Below are positions 45,900 to 57,070 of a stretch of 64,000 nucleotides of DNA, one piece after another. The stretch is from Bremia lactucae (taxonomy: Eukaryota > Oomycota > Peronosporomycetes > Peronosporales > Peronosporaceae). The translations under genes were made by a program, and so were the position numbers. The stretch lies in the NCBI RefSeq assembly GCF_004359215.1, contig NC_090613.1, forward strand, positions 6,716,599 through 6,780,598, written 5' to 3'. The notes under the pieces were generated by a model that was not told the DNA's origin, searched no databases, and saw only the letters and a list, made by a program, of their open reading frames with translations. Every line of letters starts with the position of its first letter. Position 1 is the first letter of the stretch.

Positions 45900-46380
45900 A
45901 CGTACTAATAGCTTCTTTTAGTTCTGACTTAGTATAACAATGTGAAATTAGTGTATAGTTACTCATTGCTAATCGTCTATTCGCGTGTCCAGCAGTGGCG
46001 GGGTTGTTTTAAGGACTTAAAATTTTTAAGATAATTTTGTAAGTATTTCATATAATGCGGCAGTAATATTCTTTTTTTCTTCATTATTATTTCTCTATTA
46101 CGCAACGAATACCCCGTTTCAGTTACCCAAATGTTGTACCAAGCTAATTTTAAGAAAGTGCTGGGTGTCAAGGAATCGATAACGGGCAGCTATAGCAAAG
46201 CGTGAAAGTGCAGGACTAATTACTCGTTTGCATTCAATGATCTCTACGAGAAAAGTTGAAGTTTCTATAGAGAATGCCGCGAAAGCTTTTACGTATTGAA
46301 TTTCGCACTTTTAAAAATCTGTACGTACGCCGCGTATCACTTTTTAGCCTAATAAAGAAATGGCTAGTGGAAAATCTTTA
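45900..46380. other. Non-coding, AT-rich
   Basis: No gene or repeat boundary was recognised apart from the LTR tip ending at 45899. It separates the copia element from the next gypsy element. Confidence 0.4.
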
Positions 46381-47050
46381 GCAGAAGTTTATGGATCTGG
46401 TGCCATAATCCACTTAAATTTCGATGACAAGCTCTTGCCCGTAATTTTACTCAGGGTCACACACAAATCTTGGTTGAACTAATAGTTCACGCGATTGATG
46501 ACAGACGACGCGCTCTCCGCCGTCTGTGTCATATTGCATTAACGCACAGCTGATTGCAAAATCGCTGGCGTCACAGATCACATGATATGGTCGGTCTTGG
46601 CCCACAATTGCCATGATAGGTGATTGCATCAAGCTTTGCATGATATTCTCAAAGAACGCTGACCATCAGCCTTTCATCACCACTTTAGATTTTTTTTTAC
46701 AAAGAAGAAATTTGTACTGTGATTTCGACATATTTGCGGGAGTACTTCTCTAAGTACGCCGCTAAGACGAGGAATTTTCGATGAGCCTTTACATCGACTG
46801 GCACATGCCAATTACTGATCGCCTTAATCTTTGCCGAATCCGAGCATGCACCATGCTTGACCACGATTCACCCAATAAGTGGTATTATGCTTGCTGCGAT
46901 ATACACTTGTTGAGATTTGCATACAATTTGTGCTTACGCATAGGTGTAAGGACCTTTCGGACGTGGGTACGATGTACTTTAACATCCGACTTTGCGTTCA
47001 TGGCTATGCTATGAATGGAGGCATCAACAGAATAAATTAATGCGAAATAT

Positions 47051-47121
47051 CGCGCCGATCTCAACAGATTAATTACGCATCTGTTACATATATGCGTAAT
47101 TAATCTGTTGAGATCGGCGCG
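47051..47121. repeat. Perfect 30 bp inverted repeat within gypsy RT
   Basis: Arms 47051-47080 and 47092-47121 are exact reverse complements with an 11 bp spacer. They extend to about 39 bp with two mismatches. The right arm reads in frame as the RT segment KFRADLNRLITH on the minus strand; the left arm is its inverted copy. Confidence 0.92.
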
Positions 47122-48990
47122 AAATTTCGTAGGGGCATTACTATGTTCCTGTGGCTTGACTAGCCACTCCCATAGCATACGGCTTGGGGCGCTACTGCTG
47201 TGAACGGAATATCTTGTTCACGCATAAGGATCTGGTAGAATCCGTCCATCAGACCCATTGCCGAAAAGATAGTACTCTGTGACATACCATCAATCAATGA
47301 GTACGTCTTTTCGTGGTATCGGCGTTTGAGCCAGTACCGTTGCAGCGTTCAATTTATTGAATCCATGCACAATCCGTCATCCTCCTGTTGCTTTACGCAC
47401 ACAAAAGGTCCGAGAGCTGTGTGGGGGAATTAATTCCCTCACATGGCCCGCTGCTAAGCGATCGGCAAAGAAATTGTCGATCGCTAATACTTGTTCACGA
47501 GGCGATGGCCATTGCTTCATGTCACAATATTTGAAATCTGGTATCAGGTCGATATCGTGTCGAGTGCCTTTATCGTTAGGCAACTCGCACGGTACTGATT
47601 TAGGAAAGAGATCCTTAAATTCTATTTGACTCTTATATAGAGGGATTGTCTTCGAAGACTTCCAGGTTTGGTACGTAAAACGTTCGACCCGAGTCTTCTC
47701 ATCGAGGACACTTCGTCCATCGATTAGCTGCTAAGAACCCGTTCGTAATCTGGAAATACTATTGCCGACCGAATAACAGCCACGCAGCTGTCATCTATGA
47801 CAAGTACGCAGATCTGCTTGACCTTGCCACTACGCATATCACGTAACAACCGTTTCGGTTCCATCGTTGGCAATTGAGTTATCTCCGAAGTTAATTTCAG
47901 AATAACTTTGGTGGCGCTGTTAGATCAAGTGCATAAGCGCCTACACTTGACCCATTGTTTAGTAAAACATTTAACTTCTCAGTTTCCTCTTTGGAACATA
48001 TTTCCAAAGAGACCTGAGAGCCTTTGACCACAGGTTTCCGGGTACTAAATCCTACAGATCTTATTTGAGGAGTATCCGCCTCTAGCTGTGGTTGCACTAC
48101 CACGCTACCACAGCGAAATCCTCTTCGATCACTCTCCCTTCGATCTAGGACTTTCGCACTGTCTCTTGTAGACGGGCGTTTTAGCTTTCTTGGATGTTAC
48201 TTTCCAACAGAGCATCCTTGTTTCGTACCATTAACTCTTTTGAGTAGTCGAATTCAACGCTGCCTGTGCTTGTGCACAGCCGTCGGGATCTAATTCCACA
48301 GTGTGATGGGTATTCACACTGAGGTCTTGTGCTGTCGTGCATACGACCGACCCACAAGTGAGACCACCGCACTCCCTCGTAGGATATCCACACGCTCGTG
48401 GACGCTCCAAGACGTTCAATAGATGACCTTCTGTTGAACGAGAGACAGATCGTCACGGCTTGATGCTGCCAATTTATACGTGGCTCGTACGTTCTGAGCC
48501 ATTGTAATCCAAGGATGACGTCGAATTTGTCATCCAAATCTAGTACGATGAAATTATCATCATACTGTTTACTCTTTAACGTGTATTGGATCTAACTACA
48601 CGTTTCTTTTCTGTTACAGATGCGCCTGTTGCTAAGCGCACTGTCTTCATCATTAGTGGGATATCGAGCTCAACGAACTTGAGCCTGGGATATTCTAGCG
48701 ATTGGTGTCGTATTAAATTCTTCGACGCCCCACAATCGACTAGGGGCTTATGTGGCATTTTTTGACACTAAATTTTCAGATGATGAGGTTAATTTCATCA
48801 CCCGGGGCAGTTACACACAATGTTTGGATGTGAGGAGCAACTTCCGTTAAAAGTCGTGCAAATATTTTTGACGTTGCTGGATCAGTTGAGAGCTCCGCAC
48901 CTACTGCGCCGACCGTTTTCTTACGATCCGCCTCGCCGTTGCGATTTCGCAACAGCGTCGGATCCGCTGTAAAAGCAGGAGGTCAATATT

Positions 48991-49110
48991 TTCGCACAGT
49001 GTTTCTTATCACTGGATGTCGGGCGCTACACTCATAGGCGTAGTGGCCCACATCCAGTGATAAAAAACACTGAGCGAAAATGGGCGCTACACTCATAGAC
49101 GTAGTGGCCC
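48991..49110. repeat. Inverted and direct repeat around the gag zinc knuckle
   Basis: 29 bp arms (48991-49019 and 49050-49078, two mismatches) flank a 29 bp segment (49021-49049). That segment is repeated directly at 49082-49110 with one mismatch. The direct repeat encodes the GHYVYECSA half of the CCHC knuckle on the minus strand, so this part is duplicated. Confidence 0.88.
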
Positions 49111-49927
49111 GTCTTTTGACATCGATTAGATTTTCGTAATCGTTTGTAATTTGGAGAGCGAGGTTTCTCGCTCTCTACATATGAGAAGTCCATTGGTTCT
49201 GAACCTCCCTTTTCCTTTCTTCTCGGAGGACAATAAGCTCCAGAGTGGACAAAAGCCTTTGTAAAACTGAAGTCCTCCTGTTTCGCTCTAGACAATGAGG
49301 GTCTTTAATGGACTCCTTAGTGGTATGGCCTGCACCCTTAAAGCAGTAGGGAGATGAGTCCCCCACGAGAGGCAAGATTAGCCTGCCTCGTTGGGTATGA
49401 ATGAATTAATTAGATTCCCACCGTGCCTATCTACTGTCGAGGAACGCACAGCCAAGGGAACAGGCTTGGAATGATCAGCGGGAAAAGAAGACTCTGTTGA
49501 CTCGACCTCAAGCCGGAACAGGTGGGCCTTGACAGAACCGTCTAAGAGACCTTCTAATAAACACAATTACCTGTGTTTGTTCATCAATCGGATGACTCAC
49601 GATACAACTGACCAGGTATCGTGTATGCTGGGCATAAGGGCGAAAGTCCTCTATGTCCTGCTTCAAATCCAGGAGCTCGGCTCGAGCCCTGAATTTAGCA
49701 CGTGGCGGCTCAAATGTTTGCCTGAGCCGTGTCTAAAAGACCTCTTACGACCCAAACATTTATGGGTCGTAAAGCTTGAGCCCCAATGCCAGAATTTACT
49801 TTCGTCGCATCATCACTGATACGGCGAGCTTCAATGGTGTCGTCTAATTCGATGAACCATCTCAAAAGAGAGTCGTCTTCGACTGCCTTAAACTTAACGA
49901 TTTTGATCTTTAAGCTTTCGGGTCGAC

Positions 49928-49973
49928 GTGGAAGCGTCGGCCCGCTCGCAGTGGAAGCGTCGGCCCGCTCGCA
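49928..49973. repeat. Tandem duplication, 2 x 23 bp
   Basis: The unit GTGGAAGCGTCGGCCCGCTCGCA (given here only to fix the phase; 49928-49950) is repeated exactly at 49951-49973 inside gag. It is not a multiple of three, so it shifts the frame. Confidence 0.92.
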
Positions 49974-50351
49974 GTATGTTAATGCAGCTGGAACTATTTC
50001 CAATTGTTGAAACCCTGTTCTCTCAACACATCCGCGTGTTGAGCGCCTTGTTGATGAAGCAGGGCTACTGTCTCTTGGGCCCCGTCGAGTTCGTGTTGTA
50101 TGAACTCAGCCATGACCGCATGTTCTTCATGTGTTCAGAGGAAGCAACATTGTGCCAACAAGTGGCCTGCCAACGACCGAGCTCATCCGTTCGATCGCTC
50201 TCCATTCAAGGTCACTTAAACTAGTAAACTTTTCACGCGTCTCGTGATAGCCTTCTTGAGGGGCTTGAAAGCTCCATCCTTCATCATCTAGCATGTCCAT
50301 GTTTGATGGAACGTGCGTGGGCCATTGGACGGACTACAAAGTGCTACCAGG

Positions 50352-50800
50352 TGTAACGAGGCACCATTTGCTGGTACTTACAGCAGTACAGTGATTACAT
50401 CGAAGGTTCGCTTACTTCACGTAAAAGACGTGCGGAGAAAGATTTCAGGTAGCTGAGTAGTCTTAGCTACCAAAGGTTAGTTCTAAGACTTTAGAATAGC
50501 GAAAAGTAAAAATATATTAATATATTAAGTTTCTACGTTAAGATCTTCTATCTACTTCTGACTTTATTATATCAGAAATAAACTATGTATGGCGCCTTCT
50601 TGCGCATCGCACAATCGTGTCTTATAACGATTGGCGGGCGTCAAAATTACCAAATTTGGTAATATTGAAATTATTTTAGTCAAAATTGATAAAAATAATA
50701 ATGTTATAATTCTTTATTTATTTCCTCTCATAGGAAATAATTTCTATTATTCCTCTTGTGATAAATAATATTTATTTATGTAACGGCACACCCCGTCACA
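50352..50800 (+). repeat. Family B LTR, plus sense, 449 bp
   Basis: Starts TGTAACGAGGCACC and ends CACACCCCGTCACA. It is related over its length to 40337-40834 (reverse) and 58396-59352. It stands right of the gag of the minus-strand element but in the opposite sense, so it does not belong to that element and is probably a solo LTR. The flanks (CCAGG and ACAAG) do not match. Confidence 0.8.
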
Positions 50801-51111
50801 ACAAGGTAACGCCCAACGGCGAACCAGGTAATCGTTAGGGCGCTCACGGCCACGCGAGCCTCCTAAAGAGTACTATTGGCCAAGAGCTGAGAACGATAGA
50901 GTGTTTAATTCCTGAAAGTCAAGTAATTCTCGACTCGTTGCTTTTCGATTGGCCAATGACTCCTCAAGCCTTGGTGGCACAAAAGGAATGACTAAATTTT
51001 GGGACGATAATCTATTTATAAATGCCAATCAAATAAGACAGAGAGGATTATAACGGTTTTCACTCAATGCCTGTTTACAAAGCGTAAATTTACAGGAAAG
51101 GTCTAGACAGT
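50801..51111. promoter_or_regulatory. Upstream region of ALAD
   Basis: Junction between the retrotransposon block and the second gene island. It holds no coding sequence. TTTTCACTC at 51056-51064 is a weak initiator-like match about 50 bp before the ATG. Confidence 0.3.
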
Positions 51112-52095
51112 ATGAACTTCCTGCATTCAAGCCTGCATCACCCCGCGCAGCGTTCCTGGAGCGAGCCGCATCTGCACCCATCGCAACTGATGTATCCTCT
51201 TTTCGTGACGTTGCGCAGTGAAGATAAGATAATCTGCGGACTCGAGCCGGAGATGCAGTGGGGCCAAGGCCTTGAAGGGGACTATTTCTCACTTGTAACC
51301 CATGTGCGCGCGCTCATTGAAAAGGGCCTTACAAACGTCATGCTTTTCGGTGTCATCGAGGAAAAGGATGCGTGTGGGTGCATGGCCGATGATTGGGCTT
51401 CGCCTGTCATTGCCTGCACCAAGGTGCTGCGCGAGGCATTGCCCGATCTCATGGTGGCCTGCGATGTGTGCATGTGCGAGTACACGGACAACGGTCATTG
51501 CGGCATCCTACGTGATGTGGACGGCGAGCAGATTATTGATAACGCGCGCACGCTTGATCGTCTTTGTAGCATCGCGATAGCATACGCCAAGGCTGGAGCG
51601 CACATGTTGTGCCCGTCGGACATGATGGATAATCGCATCGGCGCGATACGCAAGACTTTAAATGAAAATAGCTTTGAGCACGTGTCTATTATGGCTTACA
51701 CGTCCAAAAAGGCTTCTGTAATGTATGCTCCCTTCCGCGACGCTGTCGAGTCCACATTCCAGGGAGATCGTAAGCGCTATCAACACCCCGTAGGTAGCAC
51801 GAGCCATGCCGCTTTGGCCTTCGAGCGTGACGTGCAACAAGGTGCCGATAGCATCATTGTTAAACCGTCGCTATTCTACTCGGATATCGTGGCTAGCTTT
51901 GCTGCCAAGAAGACGGTACCTGTCGTGTGCTACCTCGTCTCAGGCGAATACAAGATGATCAAAGATTACGGCGAATCTACGAACTCGTTAGACGCCGTCG
52001 TGCGTGAAGCCCACCTCAGCCTGCTGCGTGCTGGTGCTAGCGTGCTCATCACGTACTTCACTCCGTATATTTTGGACCATTGCGCCAAGTGGTAG
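51112..52095 (+). CDS. ALAD: Delta-aminolevulinate dehydratase (porphobilinogen synthase)
   Basis: Single exon of 327 codons, close to the usual 330. The enzyme joins two aminolevulinates to porphobilinogen in heme synthesis. The zinc site is DVCMCEYTDNGHCG with Cys 120, 122 and 130, so this is the zinc-dependent type, not the Asp-rich magnesium type of plastids. The two active-site lysines are in MAYTSKKAS (Lys199) and IIVKPSLFY (Lys251, the Schiff-base lysine). YLVSGEYKMI and the ITYFTPY end are also typical. No targeting peptide is evident at the N-terminus, fitting a cytosolic enzyme. TrpRS follows 102 bp downstream on the same strand. Confidence 0.96.
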   Translation: MNFLHSSLHHPAQRSWSEPHLHPSQLMYPLFVTLRSEDKIICGLEPEMQWGQGLEGDYFSLVTHVRALIEKGLTNVMLFGVIEEKDACGCMADDWASPVIACTKVLREALPDLMVACDVCMCEYTDNGHCGILRDVDGEQIIDNARTLDRLCSIAIAYAKAGAHMLCPSDMMDNRIGAIRKTLNENSFEHVSIMAYTSKKASVMYAPFRDAVESTFQGDRKRYQHPVGSTSHAALAFERDVQQGADSIIVKPSLFYSDIVASFAAKKTVPVVCYLVSGEYKMIKDYGESTNSLDAVVREAHLSLLRAGASVLITYFTPYILDHCAKW

Positions 52096-52197
52096 GACCT
52101 TGACTTAAGCTATTACACCAATGATGTGTGGTTGCATCAAATAACATTAATTAAATAATTTCCACAAGCCATTTCAATCGATTTGTGACCTTAAGCG

Positions 52198-53860
52198 ATG
52201 GACACTCAAGCGCTGACGGACAAGATCGTGGCTACGGGTTGTACCATTCGCGAACTTAAGCTGGCTAAAGACGCATCAAAGTTGAATGACATTGCAGCTA
52301 AAGTAAAAGAATTACTAGCGCTTAAGGCCGAGTTTAAGACCCTAACGGGTGTCGACTATGCGCCACAGCAGAAGTCTGAGAAGAAAAGTGCTTTCACCGA
52401 CGTCGATGGGCCTAAAAAATCAAATTGTGGCTTGAAGAAAAAAAAAAATTTAAGTGAACAAACAGCTCAAAAGGTCACGGGCGGCGGTAACATGGTTCGC
52501 AAGCAAAAACAGAAGGAGAAGCAGTCGAAGCCCAGTGAAAGTGCCAAGCCAGCCGAGATTGCCGCTGTTCCCTCGGACGCTGAGTTGCTCTTGCGCCAGT
52601 CAACGTTTCAGTATCAAAAAGAAAGCACCGGTGTGGCCAACAGCACCCAGCTCGTCACTCCGTGGGATGTTGAGGCGGAAGACGGCGTGGATTACGACAA
52701 GCTTGTCGAACAATTCGGCAGCACTAAAATTCCACCCGAAATGGTAACACGTATGGAAAATCTGACGGCTCACAAGGCCCACCGCTACCTGCGCCGAGGC
52801 TATTTCTTTTCACACCGAGACTTAGACGTGATTTTGAACGCATACGAGAAGGGCGAGAAATTTTTTCTCTATACAGGCCGTGGCCCATCCTCAGGTAGCC
52901 TGCACATGGGCCACTTAATCCCTTTCACTTTCACGGCCTGGCTGCAGAAGGTCTTTGACGTACCTCTCGTGATTCAACTTACGAATGATGAGAAGTTTTT
53001 GTTTAAGAACCAGACGCTTGAGGAAAGTGAGGTCATGGCTTGGGAGAATGCCAAGGACATTATTGCTTGTGGTTTTGATGTTAAGAAGACCTTTATCTTC
53101 ACCAACACCGATTACATCAAGGAGATGTATCCACAGATTCTTAAAGTACAAAAGTGTGTCACGTACAATCAGGTACGTGGCATCTTTGGTTTCACTGGAT
53201 CCGACAATATTGGCAAGTCAGCTTTTCCTGCCGTTCAAGCCGTGCCATCTTTTTCCGAGACGTTTCCTGTAGTGCTTGGTGGACGCAAGGGACTGCGCTG
53301 TCTAATTCCCCACGCAATAGATCAGGACCCCTATTTCCGTATGACGCGTGACGTGGCGCCCCGCATTGGTTACCTTAAACCTGCTTCCATGCATTCTAAG
53401 TTTTTCCCAGCGCTTCAAGGAAGCACGACCAAGATGAGCGCCAGCAAGGCAAGTACGACCATTTATGTTTCGGACTCCCCGGAAGATATTGCAAACAAGA
53501 TTAAAAAGTTTGCGTTCAGGTAAGCCTTTTTTTGGCATGATTGTGTTACGTATTTGTTTGTTTTAATTGCTTGGTGTTATGCAAAGTGGCGGTGGTGAGA
53601 CAAAGGCTGACCATGAAAAGTACGGTGCTAACTTAGAGGCTGACATTCCGTACCAGTACCTGTCTTTTATGCTTGAGGACGACGAGGAACTTGAGCGCAT
53701 TGGCCTTGAGTACGGCGCGGGTCGCATAATGTCCGGTGAAGTTAAACAGAAGCTAATTGATGTCATGTCCGAGTATACGCTCGACTTTCAGAAGCGCCGT
53801 GCCGCCATTACTGACGAACTTGTAGCTGAATTTATGAAAGTGCGCACCTTAGAGTTTTAA
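52198..53860 (+). CDS. WARS: Tryptophanyl-tRNA synthetase, eukaryotic cytosolic type
   Basis: Two exons, 52198-53519 and 53587-53860, with a 67 bp intron, give 531 residues. Residues 1-52 form a WHEP-like helical domain ([20 protein letters not shown]). A Lys-rich linker follows, then the class I core with HMGH at 236-239 and KMSAS at 412-416. The second exon supplies the C-terminal helices ([20 protein letters not shown]). The intron splits the codon for Ser after AF; without splicing the protein would lose its last 90 residues. An A11 run at 52438-52448 encodes lysines in the linker. The start is the ATG at 52198, just 102 bp after ALAD. Confidence 0.96.
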
Positions 53861-54170
53861 AAAAGCAATAGCTTTAAGTTATCTGTGATGCACAGGTGAT
53901 TTTTTTGCCAGTAAGAATGATCGCCGCTTTTTGCTCCTGCATCTTGTATTTACGAGTCATTAAAATGCAATCGCCATAAAGCTTAATTTTCAGTTCAACT
54001 ACTCACTACAATGCAGTTGACATCGTCTAGGCAATATAGGTAATGCAGCGGTGATCTTACAAGGAGCAATAACTAAAGTTAAGGCACCTACTTTCTTCGA
54101 ATTCATTGACACGAGTAAAGATACATCGCTATTAAACGAGCGATGAAATCTTGCGGTTGAATACATCAAT
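53861..54170. other. Convergent intergenic region
   Basis: Lies between the 3' ends of TrpRS (plus) and the nucleotidyltransferase (minus). No coding region or repeat was recognised. Confidence 0.45.
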
Positions 54171-56106
54171 TTACGTAGTCGAGTCATTCCCGATACATGT
54201 TGCAATGGGGACTCGAGCTGCAAGATTCCGGTATAGTTCAAGCCAAGATTGAATCACCTAACGACAGCACGAGCATCAAGCCTCAAAAGTAGACACTACC
54301 CTCATCGACCTACCTCATGCATGCGAAAGCAATTGCAAATATTTCTGCCAGGCTTCATTGGATCCGCGACGAAAGGGATGACAACAGAGCAATGCGTCAG
54401 CACAATTTTGTCTGGAGGCAGCACAAAGTAACTTCTGCACAGCAATTTGCAGTTTCACAAATGTTAAGCTTCCCTAGCGTAAGGTTAAACAGATGGGTTA
54501 CAAACCCTTCATTTTTAATGGAGATGCCGAATCGTCGGTAGTCAAACATTATGTATGTTTCCAAAAAGAGCATCAAAAGACTGCCGAGATCAGTTTGCCA
54601 AGTAAGGTGCCCACCACGCGAAAATGTGTAGCACCACCTTGGTTGCGCAACCAGGACGGCATCGCGAAAATTTGAGACGTGGGCATCCTCTTCAGAAAAA
54701 TTAATTCCACATGCGCTCTCCGAATAGCTCCTTCTGCTGTTTATGTCGCGTAATTTACCATTGCTCACAAATGAAGTTTCGTGTGTACCGCCACATGCCT
54801 AACAGAATAAAAAATGCAGCCAACTTAGAAATCGCTGCATCGAATTATACCAGGCATATCAACCATACTTGTAAGAAGCGAGCCACTAATACTACCAAAA
54901 CGTATGACGAAATGCCACCCGTGTAAGCAGCATTCAACTCTGCAATCAAATAAATGAGTTTGTACAAGGTCCAAACACAAGATAAGAAGTCCTTACGTTT
55001 GCAAACAAGGTGCTCTTTTAACACCATTACCAGAGGACGCAATGCTGGCATTTCCTTTTTCAAAGAATATATATAATCTCGGGCCTCAATTCCAGTGTGA
55101 CCAGCTGAATGACCGCACGTAAGGTCGAGCAGTACTTCTTGCTCTGTAGAATCGAGTGAGTAGGTCATTTTAAGGACAGGTATTTTAGCACTTCGAAGCA
55201 GCTCGACTTTTTTCATCCAGAGACGTCGCTCAACCTCAGCCGCCAGTACTTCCAGCACCGCCAAGGGTTGCATCTCTTCTAGCGAACGAGAAACTAGCAC
55301 ACAGTCAATATCACTTACCGGCAATGCGAGCCCTGTGTAACTAGATCCGTAAACATCGATTACAGCATCAGGCCACAAAGTGCGCACCATTCCCTGAAGA
55401 AAATCAACGGCCTGCTGTTTGTGCCTTTTTATCGTCGCCAGTGTAGTGTCAACGTACTGTACGAATTCTTCCACTTGTCTGCTTAGGTTACTATGTCAAC
55501 AAATACGTCATTCCTCTAAATAAATAAATACTCTCATGGGGAGTAGTACCTGTAAAATTGTTCCTTTACCAAGTACCACGTGTATGGGAGAGTTGATATC
55601 TGCATTTGCTGCACTGCACACATGTTCGCATACTCCGAATCATATCGCTGCTCTTGACCCTGACACAGCTGCTTGGCACACTGTACGGGCGACAAACCTC
55701 CACTGCCATCAACTTGGTTTGATAGATGTCTTTTCAAATTAAAATAACAATCCGCAGAGTTGCCATTAGCAGCATTCGGCCTTTCATCACTTGCTGCATA
55801 TTTTCGCGAATGTTGCATGTTATTGTGCCATTGATTCTCATGTGTATGTATTCTCTTGTCAGCCACGTCACCTTCAGTTGCCAAAGCTTTGATATCGGGA
55901 TGACTGTAATCATCGCTACATTCAAGGCCTCTAGTAGCTTTCGATGCATTCAATTCGTGGCACTTATGAATTTTCGATTGTTTCATATTGTTTTCCATCA
56001 AAATAGCCTCCTCACATAGAAAGTTGTGACCATGCACGACACGAGCGTCATCCGATAGGAGCTGATAATGGCGGGAAAAATTGAATATATGTTCACGCTT
56101 CGGCAT
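54171..56106 (-). CDS. Trf4/5-type non-canonical poly(A) polymerase
   Basis: Five exons on the minus strand (56106-55550, 55490-54869, 54798-54506, 54434-54314, 54257-54171), with introns of 59, 70, 71 and 56 bp, give 559 residues. Residues 1-180 are polar and probably disordered. The nucleotidyltransferase core has GSSYTGLALPVSDIDCVLV (the Asp pair near 245/247) and a third acidic site in EVLLDLTCG. LNAAYTGGISSYVLVVLVAR is typical of the family. Exons 3-4 supply the PAP-associated domain (LGSLLMLFLETYIMFDYRRF, GISIKNEGSYF, ADPMKPGRNI). The GSYF join depends on a GTTTGT donor. Such enzymes add short tails to nuclear RNAs for exosome decay. An extra insert follows exon 2 (residues 394-440). 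Confidence 0.9.
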
Positions 56107-56459
56107 ATTGCTAGTCGAGAAGAATTGATGCTCTGGGCTTAGTGTCGGTCTCCTATGAGCAATACATCAACTTATTGTAAGTAAAAATGTGAGGCGTACA
56201 TTCACTAATCGGAAGGTAGCAGCAATCAAGCCACCTACCTGCGCAGGCGTGTGAAGCCGCAGCAGGAGCGATAGAAGTAGTAAATCACTTACGGGGGCGA
56301 CTTCACAAAATGTGAAATTTGCCGATGCAGGCAGTTTTGAAAATCTTGTCGTGGCATGGGATTGACTTCAGACCAGATCAGCTCGTCCCAACTGATATTT
56401 GTCGATTAGGATCAATGATAACAGAGTAAGTCGTTAGTCATCTATCTTTCTATTGTACA

Positions 56460-56921
56460 TCAGAAAACAAGGAACAAATGGTACTCATAGTAATCTGAGT
56501 AGAAAGGTCGGAGATCGTGCGAATAACGGCATTTATTCCCGAAGGAGCAGCCATATTCAAATCTGAACTTGACACAAGGCTTTTGGACCTTTCGATACTT
56601 TTGATTGGTGTTGTTGCTGTATCGATGGTCGCACGAAGTGTTACGATACACCTGACGGTACTTTAGGCAGTCCGGCGATGGGTTCGACACTGCATAGCTT
56701 CTTTGCATGGGGGCCGGAAGCCACCCATACCGGGGCATATCTGCGATTCTTTGGTCCACATTTCGACTGCCAGCCGTCGCGTTGTTGTCGGCCATTGCAA
56801 CTTGAACCCGCTGCGTATTGTGCATGAATATAACGAAAGACTTTTGCTCTAGCTGGCCAAATGTAAAGTGAGCGCGCTTGCCCGTTATGATCGACATTTG
56901 GAAATTGTAGCTTCTTCTCAT
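56460..56921 (-). CDS. CCCH zinc-finger protein
   Basis: Open frame of 153 codons from the ATG at 56921; another ATG (MADNNATAG) lies at codon 43. Near the end is PCVKFRFEYGCSFGNKCRYS followed by His, a C-x8-C-x5-C-x3-H finger, the RNA-binding type found in mRNA-decay and splicing factors. The rest is low-complexity. The frame ends soon after the finger at a hydrophobic tail (YHLFLVF); a GTACCA site just before it leaves open that the tail is intron and that more exons follow. The start is not secure. Confidence 0.7.
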   Translation of the reverse strand: MRRSYNFQMSIITGKRAHFTFGQLEQKSFVIFMHNTQRVQVAMADNNATAGSRNVDQRIADMPRYGWLPAPMQRSYAVSNPSPDCLKYRQVYRNTSCDHRYSNNTNQKYRKVQKPCVKFRFEYGCSFGNKCRYSHDLRPFYSDYYEYHLFLVF

Positions 56922-57070
56922 TTAAAATTTTAAACGAATTCTCGGAAGGTGCAGCCGTGTCCTCAGGTCTCGATATGGAGACTGAAGACGAAAAAAGACG
57001 TAATCCCCGCTGACGCCAAAAGGAAACTTTACGGTACAGAACTTAAATGGAGTCCATTTAATAGTGTTTA

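Larger units (their letters stand above)
46380..50225 (-). mobile_element. Ty3/gypsy element, minus strand, degenerate
   Basis: Minus-strand pieces in order: gag (50003-49710, KIKIVKFKAVEDDSLLRWFI, and 49375-49032 with a zinc knuckle), protease (48758-48576, PLVDCGASKNLIRHQSLE, and DDKFDVILGLQWLRTYEPRI near 48480-48537), RT start (47583-47377, KGTRHDIDLIPDFKYCD then CVRKATGG), RT middle (47178-46885, LWEWLVKPQEHSNAPTKFRA) and RNase H (46641-46447, YHVICDASDFAISCALMQYD). Integrase is absent. The element is heavily broken and carries two palindromic rearrangements. It lacks an LTR in its own orientation. Confidence 0.85.

Noticed and set aside
50347..50805. Target duplication around the LTR at 50352-50800
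   Set aside because: CCAGG and ACAAG do not match at the exact LTR edges.
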